Shown here one piece after another: positions 25,378-33,511 of a stretch of 64,000 nucleotides of DNA. Source of the stretch: Bradyrhizobium sp. CCBAU 53338 (lineage in GTDB: Bacteria > Pseudomonadota > Alphaproteobacteria > Rhizobiales > Xanthobacteraceae); assembly GCF_015291665.1 (NCBI RefSeq), contig NZ_CP030048.1, positions 2,294,001 through 2,358,000 on the forward strand, given 5' to 3'. Positions within the stretch are counted from its first letter, which is position 1, and every line of letters starts with the position of its first letter. Below the pieces are notes generated by a model. It was not told where the DNA came from. It saw only the letters and a list, made by a program, of their open reading frames with translations, and did no database searches. The position numbers and the translations under genes were made by a program.

Positions 25378-26388
25378 TCAGGTTTGCGGGGCAGTTGCCA
25401 CGCTCGCCTGCCCCTTGCCCTTGGCCGCACCCACGCGCTGCCGGCGCTGGACGAGATATTGGTCGGCGAGCACGCCGATCAGGATCACGGCGCCCATGAC
25501 CGCGAAATTCAGCGAGCTCGGGATGCCCAGCAGGTTGACCAGGTTCTGCAGCACCTGGAGCAGCACGGTGCCGAGCACGACGCCGACGATCGAGCCTTCG
25601 CCGCCGCGCAGCGAGCAGCCGCCGAGCACGGCCGCCGCAATGGCGTAGAGCTCGTAGAACGAGCCGTGCACGGCCGGCGAGATCGAGCGGGTGTACATCG
25701 CGAACAGGATGGCGGAGAACGCGGTCAGCCCACCGCAGATGACATAGGCGGAGATCATCACGCGCTCGGAGCGGATGCCGGAATAGCGCGCGGCCTCCTC
25801 GTTCTTGCCGACGGCGTAGAGATAGCGGCCGAACACCGAGCGGTGCAGCAGCACCCATGAGACCGCCGCGACGACGATCAGCGCCACCACGCTGTGCGGC
25901 AGCGGAAAGCCCAGCAAATTGGTGCGGCCGGCCGTCAGCCATTCCAGCGTCGGGAAGCTGGCGCCGAAGCCGAAGCCCGCGGTCGCGTCCTCGGTGTAAT
26001 AGCGTGCGGCGCCGCGATAGATCAAAAGTCCGCACAGCGTCACCACGAACGGCTGGATATGCATTCGCGTCACCAGCGTGCCGTGCACCAGGCCGATGAC
26101 GAGGCCGCCCGCGATGATCGCGGCAAAGGCGAGGATCCAGTTGACGTCGTGATTGACGATGAGGTCGATGAAGAGAACGCCGAGCAGTGCGATCACCGAA
26201 CCGACCGAGAGCTCGATCCCGCCGATGATGATGACGAAGGCTTCCGCGATCGAGAAGATGCCGAACATCCCGACCTGGTTCAGCGTGTTGGAGAGGTTGC
26301 CGACGTAGAGGAAACGCGGATTGATGAAGGCCACGACCGCGCCGACGACGAGGATCAGGACCAGCAGGCTCAGGTCTTTCTTGTTCAA
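25378..26388 (-). CDS. Sugar ABC transporter permease (RbsC type)
   Basis: The 336-aa permease has about eight to ten hydrophobic helices. RbsC-family motifs include EAFVIIIGGIELSVGSVIAL and GRYLYAVGKNEEAARYSGI, then LYAIAAAVLGGCSLRGGEGS. It forms the channel for a ribose/xylose/rhamnose-type importer with the ATPase and binding protein encoded upstream; its start overlaps the ATPase stop by four bases. The substrate cannot be fixed from sequence. Last gene of the operon. Confidence 0.92.
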   Translation of the reverse strand: MNKKDLSLLVLILVVGAVVAFINPRFLYVGNLSNTLNQVGMFGIFSIAEAFVIIIGGIELSVGSVIALLGVLFIDLIVNHDVNWILAFAAIIAGGLVIGLVHGTLVTRMHIQPFVVTLCGLLIYRGAARYYTEDATAGFGFGASFPTLEWLTAGRTNLLGFPLPHSVVALIVVAAVSWVLLHRSVFGRYLYAVGKNEEAARYSGIRSERVMISAYVICGGLTAFSAILFAMYTRSISPAVHGSFYELYAIAAAVLGGCSLRGGEGSIVGVVLGTVLLQVLQNLVNLLGIPSSLNFAVMGAVILIGVLADQYLVQRRQRVGAAKGKGQASVATAPQT

Positions 26389-27902
26389 GGCACCCTCATC
26401 TCAACCGCGTGGCCGACGGCCAACTGGAGCACGTTGTGCTCGCTGAACTGGCTGCGATCGAGGAAACCCGAGATCGCACCCTCGTGCATGACGGCGATCC
26501 GGTCGCTGACCCCGATCACCTCTTCCATGTCGCTCGAAATCATCAGGATCGCGACGCCGGCGTCGGTCAGCCGGCGCAGCATCTCGTAGATCTCCTGCTT
26601 GGCTCCGACGTCGACGCCGCGCGTCGGCTCGTCGAAGATCAGCACCTTGGGCCGCATCGACAGCCATTTGGCCAGCACGACCTTCTGCTGATTGCCGCCG
26701 GACAACGAGCCGACCGAGGTTCCGACGTCGGGCGCGCGGATCTTGAGCCGTTCGCGCTGGCTGCGGGCATTCTCGGTCTCCCGCGCCGTGTTCACCAGGA
26801 AGAAGCGCAGATAGGACGACAGGTCCGGCAGCGAAATGTTCTCCGCGATCGAGACGTCGAGCAGCAGCCCGCAGCCCTTGCGGTCCTCCGGGATCAGGTA
26901 GATGCCGTGGTCGATCGCCGCCCGCGGGTTCTCGACCCGGATGGCTTCGCCGTTCAGCTTGATGGCGCCGCCCTTGAGCAGGTCGACGCCAAAAATCGCC
27001 CGCGCCAGCTCCGTGCGTCCGGAGCCGACGAGGCCGGCCAGCCCCAGGATCTCGCCGCGGCGGACCGACAGGCTCACCGTTCGCTCCGGATAGGTGTCGG
27101 TGACAACATCGACGATGTCGAGCACGGCTTCGCCCGGCGGGGCGGCCGGCGGCACGTAGAGCGATTTGAGGTCGCGTCCGATCATCAGGCGGATCATCGC
27201 CGCGGGCGACAGCTCGACGCGGGTCAACGCGCCGACCATGCGCCCGTCGCGCAACACGACCGCGCGATCGGCGCATTGCATCACCTCGTTGAGGCGGTGC
27301 GTGATGAAGATGATGCTGACGCCGTCGGCCTTGAGGCCGGCGATGACCCGCATCAGCCGGTCGGTTTCGGCCAGGGTCAGGCTGGACGTCGGCTCGTCCA
27401 TGATCACGAGGCGCGCATCGAGCGACAGCGCCTTCATGATCTCGACGAGCTGGCGCTGAGCCAGCGACAGATCGGCGAGCGGCGCGTCCGGGGCGAAATC
27501 GGCGCCCAGGCGGTCCAGCAGCGGCTGCGTCCTGGCGTACAGCGCCTTGCGGTCGATCAGCCGCAGCGGCCCGCCATGCACGGGCTCGCGGCCGATGAAC
27601 ACGTTGCCGGCGACGTCGAGATTGTCGAAGAGATTGAGCTCCTGATGCACGAAGGCGATGCCCGCGGCGATCGCCTCGCCCACCGTGAGCGCGCCTCGCT
27701 CGACGCCATCGACGCGGATGCTGCCGCCGCTCGGCTCGACCACGCCGCCGAGCACCCGCATCAGGGTCGACTTGCCGGCGCCGTTCTCGCCGATCAGGGC
27801 GATCACCTCGCCCGGCGACACGGCAAGGCCGACGTGGTCGAGTGCGACCACGCCGGGATAGCTCTTGCTGATGTCGATCAGTTCGAGAAACGGCTCAGGC
27901 AT
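26385..27902 (-). CDS. Sugar ABC transporter ATP-binding protein (RbsA/MglA type, two ATPase domains)
   Basis: The 505-aa protein is a tandem ATPase. Domain 1 has GENGAGKSTLMRVLGG, a LSLAQRQLVEIMKAL signature and LVIMDEPTSSLT. Domain 2 has a diverged Walker A (GLVGSGRTELARAIFG), LSGGNQQKVVLAKWL and VLIFDEPTRGVDVG. This asymmetry is normal for RbsA. The start at 27902 (ATG of MPEPFLELIDISKSYPG) gives the family length; the frame upstream is the shadow of the binding-protein gene. It energises the importer with the permease overlapping its 3' end. Confidence 0.92.
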   Translation of the reverse strand: MPEPFLELIDISKSYPGVVALDHVGLAVSPGEVIALIGENGAGKSTLMRVLGGVVEPSGGSIRVDGVERGALTVGEAIAAGIAFVHQELNLFDNLDVAGNVFIGREPVHGGPLRLIDRKALYARTQPLLDRLGADFAPDAPLADLSLAQRQLVEIMKALSLDARLVIMDEPTSSLTLAETDRLMRVIAGLKADGVSIIFITHRLNEVMQCADRAVVLRDGRMVGALTRVELSPAAMIRLMIGRDLKSLYVPPAAPPGEAVLDIVDVVTDTYPERTVSLSVRRGEILGLAGLVGSGRTELARAIFGVDLLKGGAIKLNGEAIRVENPRAAIDHGIYLIPEDRKGCGLLLDVSIAENISLPDLSSYLRFFLVNTARETENARSQRERLKIRAPDVGTSVGSLSGGNQQKVVLAKWLSMRPKVLIFDEPTRGVDVGAKQEIYEMLRRLTDAGVAILMISSDMEEVIGVSDRIAVMHEGAISGFLDRSQFSEHNVLQLAVGHAVEMRVP

Positions 27903-27931
27903 CGACGGCTGCGGGCAACTCCGCACGTCTC

Positions 27932-28891
27932 CTACTTCTTGAGCATCGACTTCATCGAGGCCATGAAGTCGTCGACATTGGTCTTGTCGATGACCTTGCC
28001 CGGCACGATGATGATGCCGTTGGCGGGCACGCCGGACTTGTCGCCCTCGATGTACTTCGCCATCAGCTTCATGCCCTGGTAGCCCCACTCGAACGGCTGC
28101 TGCACGACGGTGCCGGCGATGCTGCCTTCCTTGACGCCGCCCAGCGTGATCGGATCCTCGTCGAAACCGATGATCTGGATCTTGCCGAGCTTGCCGGCCT
28201 CCTTCAGCACTTCGTAGATGCGCGGGGTGTTGTAGGAGTAGAAGCCGACCAGGCAGCTCACGTCGGGCATGGCGGCGAGGATGTCCTCGACGTTGCGCTT
28301 GGCGCGGGTCTGATCGATCTCGTCGCCGCGAACGTCGACCAGCTCGACCTTCGAGCCCTTGATGGTCTCCTTGACGCCCTCGATGCGCTCGCGGGCGTTG
28401 TCGGCGCCGGGCAGGCCGACGAAGCCGACGCACTTGCCGCCGTTCGGCAGCGCCTTGAGCATCAGTTTGCCGGCGTCCTTGCCGAGGTCGACGTTGGACG
28501 AGCCGATATAGGCGATGCGCTTCGAGTTCGGCGCGTCGCTGTCGGTGGTGAACAGCAGCGTCTGCGAGGCGATCTTGTTGAGATGCTCGACCTGGTTCTT
28601 CGGATCGACCGCGCTGACCATGATGCCGGCGGCGCCGGCGGCGACGAGGTCGTCCATCATGCGCTGCTGAACGGCAGCGGCGGCCTGTTCCGGATATTTG
28701 AGCTGAAGATTGTAATTGGGCAGTTCGCCCTGGGCCTTCTTCACGCCGGCTTCCGCGATCTTCCAGAAGTCGGACGCGCCGTTGACGACGAAGGCCAGAA
28801 CCTTCTTGTCGGCTGCGTTCGCCGAGCCGAGGCCCAGAGCAATCGTGAACGCGACAGATACACCTGCGATCAAGAGACGCTGCATGTTCAT
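27932..28891 (-). CDS. Sugar ABC transporter substrate-binding protein (RbsB type)
   Basis: The 319-aa exported protein (signal peptide ending GLGSANAAD) has a Periplasmic_binding_4 fold: KKVLAFVVNGASDFWKIAEA, then GIMVSAVDPKNQVEHLNKIA, and the ligand loop LFTTDSDAPNSKR. The late IIGFDEDPITLGGVKEGSIA is also typical of ribose/rhamnose receptors. It heads the minus-strand operon, and the GGGGAGGATGAAC before the ATG is a strong ribosome binding site. A nearby exported beta-glucosidase suggests a plant glucoside-derived sugar, which is inference. Confidence 0.92.
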   Translation of the reverse strand: MNMQRLLIAGVSVAFTIALGLGSANAADKKVLAFVVNGASDFWKIAEAGVKKAQGELPNYNLQLKYPEQAAAAVQQRMMDDLVAAGAAGIMVSAVDPKNQVEHLNKIASQTLLFTTDSDAPNSKRIAYIGSSNVDLGKDAGKLMLKALPNGGKCVGFVGLPGADNARERIEGVKETIKGSKVELVDVRGDEIDQTRAKRNVEDILAAMPDVSCLVGFYSYNTPRIYEVLKEAGKLGKIQIIGFDEDPITLGGVKEGSIAGTVVQQPFEWGYQGMKLMAKYIEGDKSGVPANGIIIVPGKVIDKTNVDDFMASMKSMLKK

Positions 28892-29273
28892 CCTCCCCTT
28901 GTGCGGTCAGCCCCTCATGAAGGCCAACTCTGCTTGAGCCCGAATTGGGCGCATGTCTCAATCTCGCGGGCCGCGCAGGTCAGCCGCCGTCCGCATCTTT
29001 GCGGTTGGGGCGGGGTCCACCCGCCGGCTCGTGAGGTGAAATGAGGCACGTACCTCACGGTAGCAAAAGCACGCCGAGCGTGCAACCCGGGGCGATGTTC
29101 GCGCGAAATCGCGCCGCAGTTCGCCTCCTTGGCGTTCATCATCCTGAACGTGATCGAGGAACTCGTAGCTGCGAGGCGGCACACCGCATTGGTACGGGCC
29201 CGGTCGTTAACCGGGCTTTAGCGCTGATCGTGCGGATGATTGGCATGGTGAGACCAGGGGGAAGACGGCTCCC
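28892..29273. promoter_or_regulatory. Intergenic region with TGAGG/CCTCA inverted repeat
   Basis: This gap of about 380 bases separates the sugar operon (minus) from the GrlR-like gene (plus) and must hold both promoters. The only structure I see is TGAGG (29042-29046) facing CCTCA (29053-29057) around an ACGT core, with another TGAGG just upstream, a possible operator about 150 bases before the sugar-binding-protein gene. Short open frames here have no convincing ribosome binding site. Confidence 0.3.
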
Positions 29274-29681
29274 ATGCTGAAGGATGGTACCTACGCGGCG
29301 TGGTACAAGACACCGCTAGACCAGGGCACAGGCATTGTTCATGTCGCCGACGGCCAGATTTGGGGCCGCGACAGCCTGATGACGTATCACGGTTCCTGCA
29401 AGGTCGACGGCGATCGCTTCACCGCAACCGTGTTGACGAAGCGCCATACCGAGGGACGGGCCACGGTCTTCGGGGTCTATGAGGAACTGACTCTGGACAT
29501 CGAAGGGACGTGCCCCGGCAAGATCGCCACCTACACGGCGACGGCAGGTCAGGCACGGGGAGTCGTCCTCCAGGGGACGCTCATTTTCACCGAACCACCG
29601 AAGGGGGCACCTGAACGAACAGGTGAGGTCTCGCCGTTCAATCCCGCCAAGCTTCCAAAGCTGCCGAAACGCTCGCGCTGA
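29274..29681 (+). CDS. GrlR-family protein
   Basis: The 135-aa protein starts MLKDGTYAAWYKTPLDQGTG, then IVHVADGQIWGRDSLMTYHG. This matches the GrlR beta-barrel (lipocalin-like) pattern first described as a negative regulator of type III secretion in enteropathogens. In rhizobia many such proteins are not linked to secretion genes. The C-terminus is Pro/Lys-rich (KLPKLPKRSR). It is monocistronic and precedes the beta-glucosidase gene by about 140 bases, in which I see nothing else. A ligand-binding or regulatory role is family-based only. Confidence 0.75.
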   Translation: MLKDGTYAAWYKTPLDQGTGIVHVADGQIWGRDSLMTYHGSCKVDGDRFTATVLTKRHTEGRATVFGVYEELTLDIEGTCPGKIATYTATAGQARGVVLQGTLIFTEPPKGAPERTGEVSPFNPAKLPKLPKRSR

Positions 29682-29824
29682 GCGCAGGCGCGGTCGCGGC
29701 ATCGACTCGGTTTGGGGGTATCGGGCGGCGCAATTCTCCATCCTCAAATTTCGGTGCCGGCGCTTCTCAAACCGCCTGCGCCCCGCCATGGTGCCGCTGC
29801 AGCAATCAGCCGGAGGCAGCATCA

Positions 29825-31288
29825 ATGTCGGACAAGGTCTCGCGTCGCCAATTCGCGAAGATCGCGGGCCTGTCCGCAGCCGGAATGACCGCTTCTCTCG
29901 AGGCCGCGGAGGCCAGGCCGGGAGCGGCACCGCGCAGCGCCGGCGGCTTTCCGGCCGGATTCGTCTGGGGGACGGCGACCTCGTCCTACCAGGTCGAGGG
30001 TGCGGTCAAAGAGGACGGGCGAGGGGCCTCGATCTGGGACAAGTTCGTCCGGATCCCCGGCAAGATCGAGGACGGCACCACCGGCGACCGCGCGAACGAG
30101 CATTATCACCGCTACAAGGAGGACATTGCGCTCATCAGGGAGCTCGGCTGCAAGGCCTATCGCTTCTCGGTGGCCTGGCCACGGGTGTTTCCTGACGGCG
30201 ACGGCAAGCCGAACCCGAAAGGGCTCGACTTCTATAGTCGCCTGGTCGACGAGCTCCTCAAGAACGGTATCGAACCGTGGCTGACGCTTTATCACTGGGA
30301 CCTGCCGCAATCATTGCAGGACCGCTTCGGCGGCTGGCGCTCGACCGAGACCTGCAAGATCTTCGGTGACTACGCGGCCTATGTCGCCGGGCACCTCACC
30401 GATCGGGTCAGGAACGTGTTCACGCTCAACGAGAGCGGCCGCTTCGTCTATTTCGGCTACGGCATCGGCATCGACGCGCCCGGCTTGACCCTGCCGCAGG
30501 CCGAGGTCAACCAGGTCAGGCACAACAGTGCGCTCGCGCATGGGCTTGCGGTGCAGGCGGTGCGCGCCCATGGCCGCCGCGGCACGCGCGTCGGGCCGGC
30601 CGAGAACATCGATGCCTGCATTCCCGCGATCGATACGCCCGAGAACGTCCGCGCCGCCGAGATTGCGCTGCGCGAGATGAATGCCGGCTATCTCAACGTC
30701 ATCATGACCGGCCGCTACACCGATGCGTTCCTGAAATATGCCGGCGCCAATGCGCCGAAATACACCGACGCCGAGCTGAAGATCATCTCCTCACCAGTCG
30801 ATTTCCTCGGCCTCAACATCTACGCACCGCAGCACTATGTCGTCGCGTCCGACCAGGGCGCGGGTTTCATGCCGCTGCCGATTCCAAAGGCCTTTCCGCA
30901 CATGAATTCGGACTGGCTGCGCGTCGGCCCCGAGACGATCTACTGGGTGCCGAAGCTCGCTGCGAAGATCTGGAAGACGAACGCGATCTATATCAGCGAG
31001 AACGGCGCCTCCGGCGACGATCAGGTCACCCAGGACGGCAAGATCTACGACACCGACCGCATCATGTACCTGCGCAACTATCTCGCCCAGCTCCAGCGCA
31101 CCACCGCTGAAGGAGCGCCGGTGCGCGGCTATTTCCTCTGGAGCCTGATGGACAATTTCGAATGGGTATACGGACTCAACAAGCGCTTTGGGCTGTACCA
31201 CGTCAATTTCGATACCCAGGTGCGCACGCCAAAACTGAGTGCAAGCTTTTATCGCAACGTGATCGCGAAGAACGCCGCGGGGGCATGA
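29825..31288 (+). CDS. Glycoside hydrolase family 1 beta-glucosidase, Tat-exported
   Basis: The 487-aa protein has a twin-arginine signal (VSRRQFAKIAGLSAAGMTAS) and a GH1 barrel. GH1 landmarks are FVWGTATSSYQVEGAVKEDG, then LTLYHWDLPQSLQ, and the nucleophile E392 in YISENGA. The acid/base motif is TLNESGRF (N202-E203), where the usual NEP is NES; both catalytic glutamates are kept. The late GYFLWSLMDNFEW is canonical. Substrates are probably beta-glucosides released from plants. A Tat export signal on GH1 is unusual because most are cytoplasmic. The nearby sugar importer may take up the product. Confidence 0.93.
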   Translation: MSDKVSRRQFAKIAGLSAAGMTASLEAAEARPGAAPRSAGGFPAGFVWGTATSSYQVEGAVKEDGRGASIWDKFVRIPGKIEDGTTGDRANEHYHRYKEDIALIRELGCKAYRFSVAWPRVFPDGDGKPNPKGLDFYSRLVDELLKNGIEPWLTLYHWDLPQSLQDRFGGWRSTETCKIFGDYAAYVAGHLTDRVRNVFTLNESGRFVYFGYGIGIDAPGLTLPQAEVNQVRHNSALAHGLAVQAVRAHGRRGTRVGPAENIDACIPAIDTPENVRAAEIALREMNAGYLNVIMTGRYTDAFLKYAGANAPKYTDAELKIISSPVDFLGLNIYAPQHYVVASDQGAGFMPLPIPKAFPHMNSDWLRVGPETIYWVPKLAAKIWKTNAIYISENGASGDDQVTQDGKIYDTDRIMYLRNYLAQLQRTTAEGAPVRGYFLWSLMDNFEWVYGLNKRFGLYHVNFDTQVRTPKLSASFYRNVIAKNAAGA

Positions 31289-31405
31289 GGAGGATTTTAC
31301 GCGCAGCGGAAAATCCGGGCGAAGGGGCGTAATCGCCGCGCATTGACTCCACTCTCGCCCTGATTCAAAACCGTCCTCAACACTCGTAACAAGAGGACAA
31401 CGCCC

Positions 31406-32638
31406 ATGACCGACGCGCTGATCATCGATGCCTGCCGCACCCCGCGCGGCGTCGGCAAGGCCGGCAAGGGGGCACTGTCGGGCATTCATCCGCAGCAGCT
31501 AGGTGCCACAGTGCTGCGCGCGCTCGCCGATCGCACCGGCATCGATACCGCCGACGTCGACGACATCGTCTGGGGCTGCAGCGCGCAGGTCGCAACGCAA
31601 GGCGGCGACCTCGGGCGGATGTCGGCGCTCGATGCCGGCTACGACGTGCGCGCCAGCGCCGTGACGCTGGATCGCTTCTGCGGCTCAGGCATCACCAGCG
31701 TCAACATGGCGGCATCCTCGATCATGGCGGGCGCGGAAGATCTCGTCATCGCCGGCGGCTGCGAGATGATGTCGATGGAAGGACGTCGCGGCGGCGGTCC
31801 GATGATGATGGATAGCGGCAATCTGCGGCTTCGCGCCAGGCATCCGCAGTCGCACCAGGGCGTCTGCGCCGATGCGATCGCGACGCTGGAAGGCATCACG
31901 CGACGGGACGTCGATGCGCTCGGCCTCGAAAGCCAGAGGCGCGCCGCGCAAGCGATTGCCGGCGGTCACTTCAAGAAGAGCCTCGTGCCCGTTCATCGCG
32001 AGGACGGCAGCCTCGCGCTCGACCATGAAGAATATCCTCGGCCGCAGACCACTATGGAAGGGCTTGCTGCGCTGAAGCCGGCATTCCCGGCGATTGCCGA
32101 CCATGCGCTGGACGACAAGGGCACGACCTATCGCGGCCTGATCCTGCAAAAATATCCTGACCTCGACATCGACTTCATGCACCACGCCGGCAACTCGTCC
32201 GGCGTCGTCGACGGCGCTGCCGCAATCCTGCTGGCTTCGCCGTCCTACGCCAAGGCACATGGCCTTAAAGCCCGCGCCCGCGTGGTCGCGATGGCGAACA
32301 TGGGAGACTCGCCGACCCTGATGCTGAACGCGCCGGTGCCGGCGACGCGCAAGGTGCTGGCGAAGGCCGGGCTCACCGCCGACGACATTGATCTGTTCGA
32401 GATCAACGAGGCCTTTGCGGTGGTTGCGGAAAAATACATCCGCGATCTCAAGCTCGATCGCGCCAAGGTCAACGTCAATGGCGGCTCGATCGCGCTCGGC
32501 CATCCCATCGGCGCGACCGGCTCGATCCTGATCGGCACCGTGCTCGACGAACTCGAACGGCGCGATCTGAAGCGCGGTCTCGTGACCATGTGCGCCGCGG
32601 GAGGCATGGCGCCGGCCATCATCATCGAGCGCATCTAG
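31406..32638 (+). CDS. Acetyl-CoA C-acyltransferase (thiolase)
   Basis: The 410-aa thiolase has the acyl-accepting C92 in TLDRFCGSGITSVN, the NEAFAVV block, the GGSIALGHPIGATG histidine motif and the C-terminal base cysteine in MCAAGGMAPA. Length and the N-terminal ALIIDACRTPRGVGKAGKG fit the FadA/PhaA superfamily with the longer GKGALSGIHPQQL segment seen in steroid- or acyl-degrading thiolases. It stands alone, so beta-oxidation or acetoacetyl-CoA formation are both possible. The start lies in GAGGACAACGCCC-ATG. Confidence 0.93.
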   Translation: MTDALIIDACRTPRGVGKAGKGALSGIHPQQLGATVLRALADRTGIDTADVDDIVWGCSAQVATQGGDLGRMSALDAGYDVRASAVTLDRFCGSGITSVNMAASSIMAGAEDLVIAGGCEMMSMEGRRGGGPMMMDSGNLRLRARHPQSHQGVCADAIATLEGITRRDVDALGLESQRRAAQAIAGGHFKKSLVPVHREDGSLALDHEEYPRPQTTMEGLAALKPAFPAIADHALDDKGTTYRGLILQKYPDLDIDFMHHAGNSSGVVDGAAAILLASPSYAKAHGLKARARVVAMANMGDSPTLMLNAPVPATRKVLAKAGLTADDIDLFEINEAFAVVAEKYIRDLKLDRAKVNVNGGSIALGHPIGATGSILIGTVLDELERRDLKRGLVTMCAAGGMAPAIIIERI

Positions 32639-32667
32639 CTCGCCGTAGCCCGTAAAAAGCAGGGAGA

Positions 32668-32686
32668 AACGTCGCAGGGCGACGTT
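32668..32686 (+). terminator. Hairpin downstream of the thiolase gene
   Basis: AACGTCGC (32668-32675), an AGG loop and GCGACGTT (32679-32686) form a perfect 8-bp stem, followed about ten bases later by a short T-run (TTATTTTT). It is about 30 bases after the thiolase stop and is a probable intrinsic terminator. Confidence 0.5.
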
Positions 32687-32857
32687 CCAGCCTTATTTTT
32701 CAGGGTGAATCGCGCTCCTCCTCTCACAAAGAGGCGGGTCGTCGCTTGTCGAAAGCATCGAATCAGCTTTAGCAAGGCTGCTTGCGGGCCTTTGAAACAA
32801 GGCAAAAGCCGCTGCCCGAGGCTCCTTCCGCTCCGGAAGCCGCTAAAATGCAGGGGT

Positions 32858-32900
32858 TTTTGTCGCAGGGGCCAAAAAAGCCCGTAAAACCGCGACAAAA
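32858..32900. repeat. Inverted repeat in the HU promoter region
   Basis: TTTTGTCGC (32858-32866) and GCGACAAAA (32892-32900) are perfect 9-bp arms with a 25-base A-rich loop. The element lies about 70 bases before the HU gene and could be an operator or an mRNA hairpin. A TAATAT (-10-like) occurs near 32935. The rest of the gap between 32687 and 32970 has no recognisable gene. Confidence 0.35.
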
Positions 32901-32970
32901 CTGTGCAGAAGGCTATAGGCCTTCGCCGGTTGGTCTAATATGCAACCGGCAACGAATCAGAGGAGACACG

Positions 32971-33273
32971 ATGCCAGCCCAAATGTCCAAATCGCAGTTG
33001 ATCGAGAAGATTGCGACCGCCACCGAGCTTTCCAAGCGCGACGTCAAGAGCGTCATGGAGACGCTGACCGACGTTGGCCACAAGGAGCTCAAGAAGAACG
33101 GCCTGTTCCTGGTGCCGGGCTTCGCCAAGTTCGTGGTCATCAAGAAGCCCGCGACCAAGGCGCGCAAGGGCACCAACCCGTTCACGGGTGAAGAGATGAT
33201 GTTCAAGGCCAAGCCGGCCCGGAAGATCGTCCGCGCCCGCCCGGTCAAGGCCGCCAAGGACGCCGTGGCCTGA
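32971..33273 (+). CDS. HU-family DNA-binding protein
   Basis: The 100-aa nucleoid protein starts with MPAQMSKSQLIEKIATATEL and shows the HU/IHF fold. The minor-groove arm RKGTNPFTGEEMMFKAKPAR contains the conserved proline. Basic tails at both ends (KIVRARPVKAAKD) extend it beyond the 90 aa of E. coli HU. The ribosome binding site is GAGGAG. A longer in-frame extension to 32782 is not needed. It stands alone between a strong terminator downstream and an inverted repeat upstream. Confidence 0.93.
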   Translation: MPAQMSKSQLIEKIATATELSKRDVKSVMETLTDVGHKELKKNGLFLVPGFAKFVVIKKPATKARKGTNPFTGEEMMFKAKPARKIVRARPVKAAKDAVA

Positions 33274-33280
33274 TAACGCA

Positions 33281-33309
33281 AAGGCCCCCTCGAGGAGAGG
33301 GGGCCTTTT
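33281..33309 (+). terminator. Intrinsic terminator of the HU gene
   Basis: AAGGCCCCCTC (33281-33291) and GAGGGGGCCTT (33297-33307) form an 11-bp stem with a 5-base loop, followed by TTTTG. It lies eight bases after the HU stop codon. Confidence 0.85.
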
Positions 33310-33350
33310 GGTTTTGAGTGAAGTGGCCGCAAGGGCTGAGGCGGAGGGGC

Positions 33351-33506
33351 TCAGCCCTTGCGGGGCTTCACCCGGACCGGGATCGGCTGAAGCCGAGGCT
33401 CGGGTCCTGCAAGCGCATCGCGCACCCTGTCGACGGCACGACCGAGCAGCTGGCGCAGCCGCTGCGTTGTCCGCGATTTCCTCGCGTCTTCCAGCAGTTT
33501 CCTCAT
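33351..33506 (-). CDS. Small Arg-rich ORF coupled to lon (51 aa)
   Basis: An ATG at 33506, five bases after the lon stop, with GGAGTGAATACG before it, opens a 51-codon frame: MRKLLEDARKSRTTQRLRQL, then an amphipathic helix (LGRAVDRVRDALAG) and a Pro/Arg tail (PIPVRVKPRKG). It is very basic. The tight spacing to lon suggests translational coupling. It could be a Lon cofactor or substrate, a ribosome-bound peptide, or noise. I do not recognise a family. Its own hairpin-like end is the HU terminator region, which has no T-run on the minus strand. Confidence 0.45.
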   Translation of the reverse strand: MRKLLEDARKSRTTQRLRQLLGRAVDRVRDALAGPEPRLQPIPVRVKPRKG

Positions 33507-33511
33507 CGTAT

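Noticed and set aside
29040..29220. A short plus-strand frame encoding a hydrophobic segment (FASLAFIILNVIEELVAA)
   Set aside because: No start codon or ribosome binding site in frame; kept as unassigned intergenic DNA.
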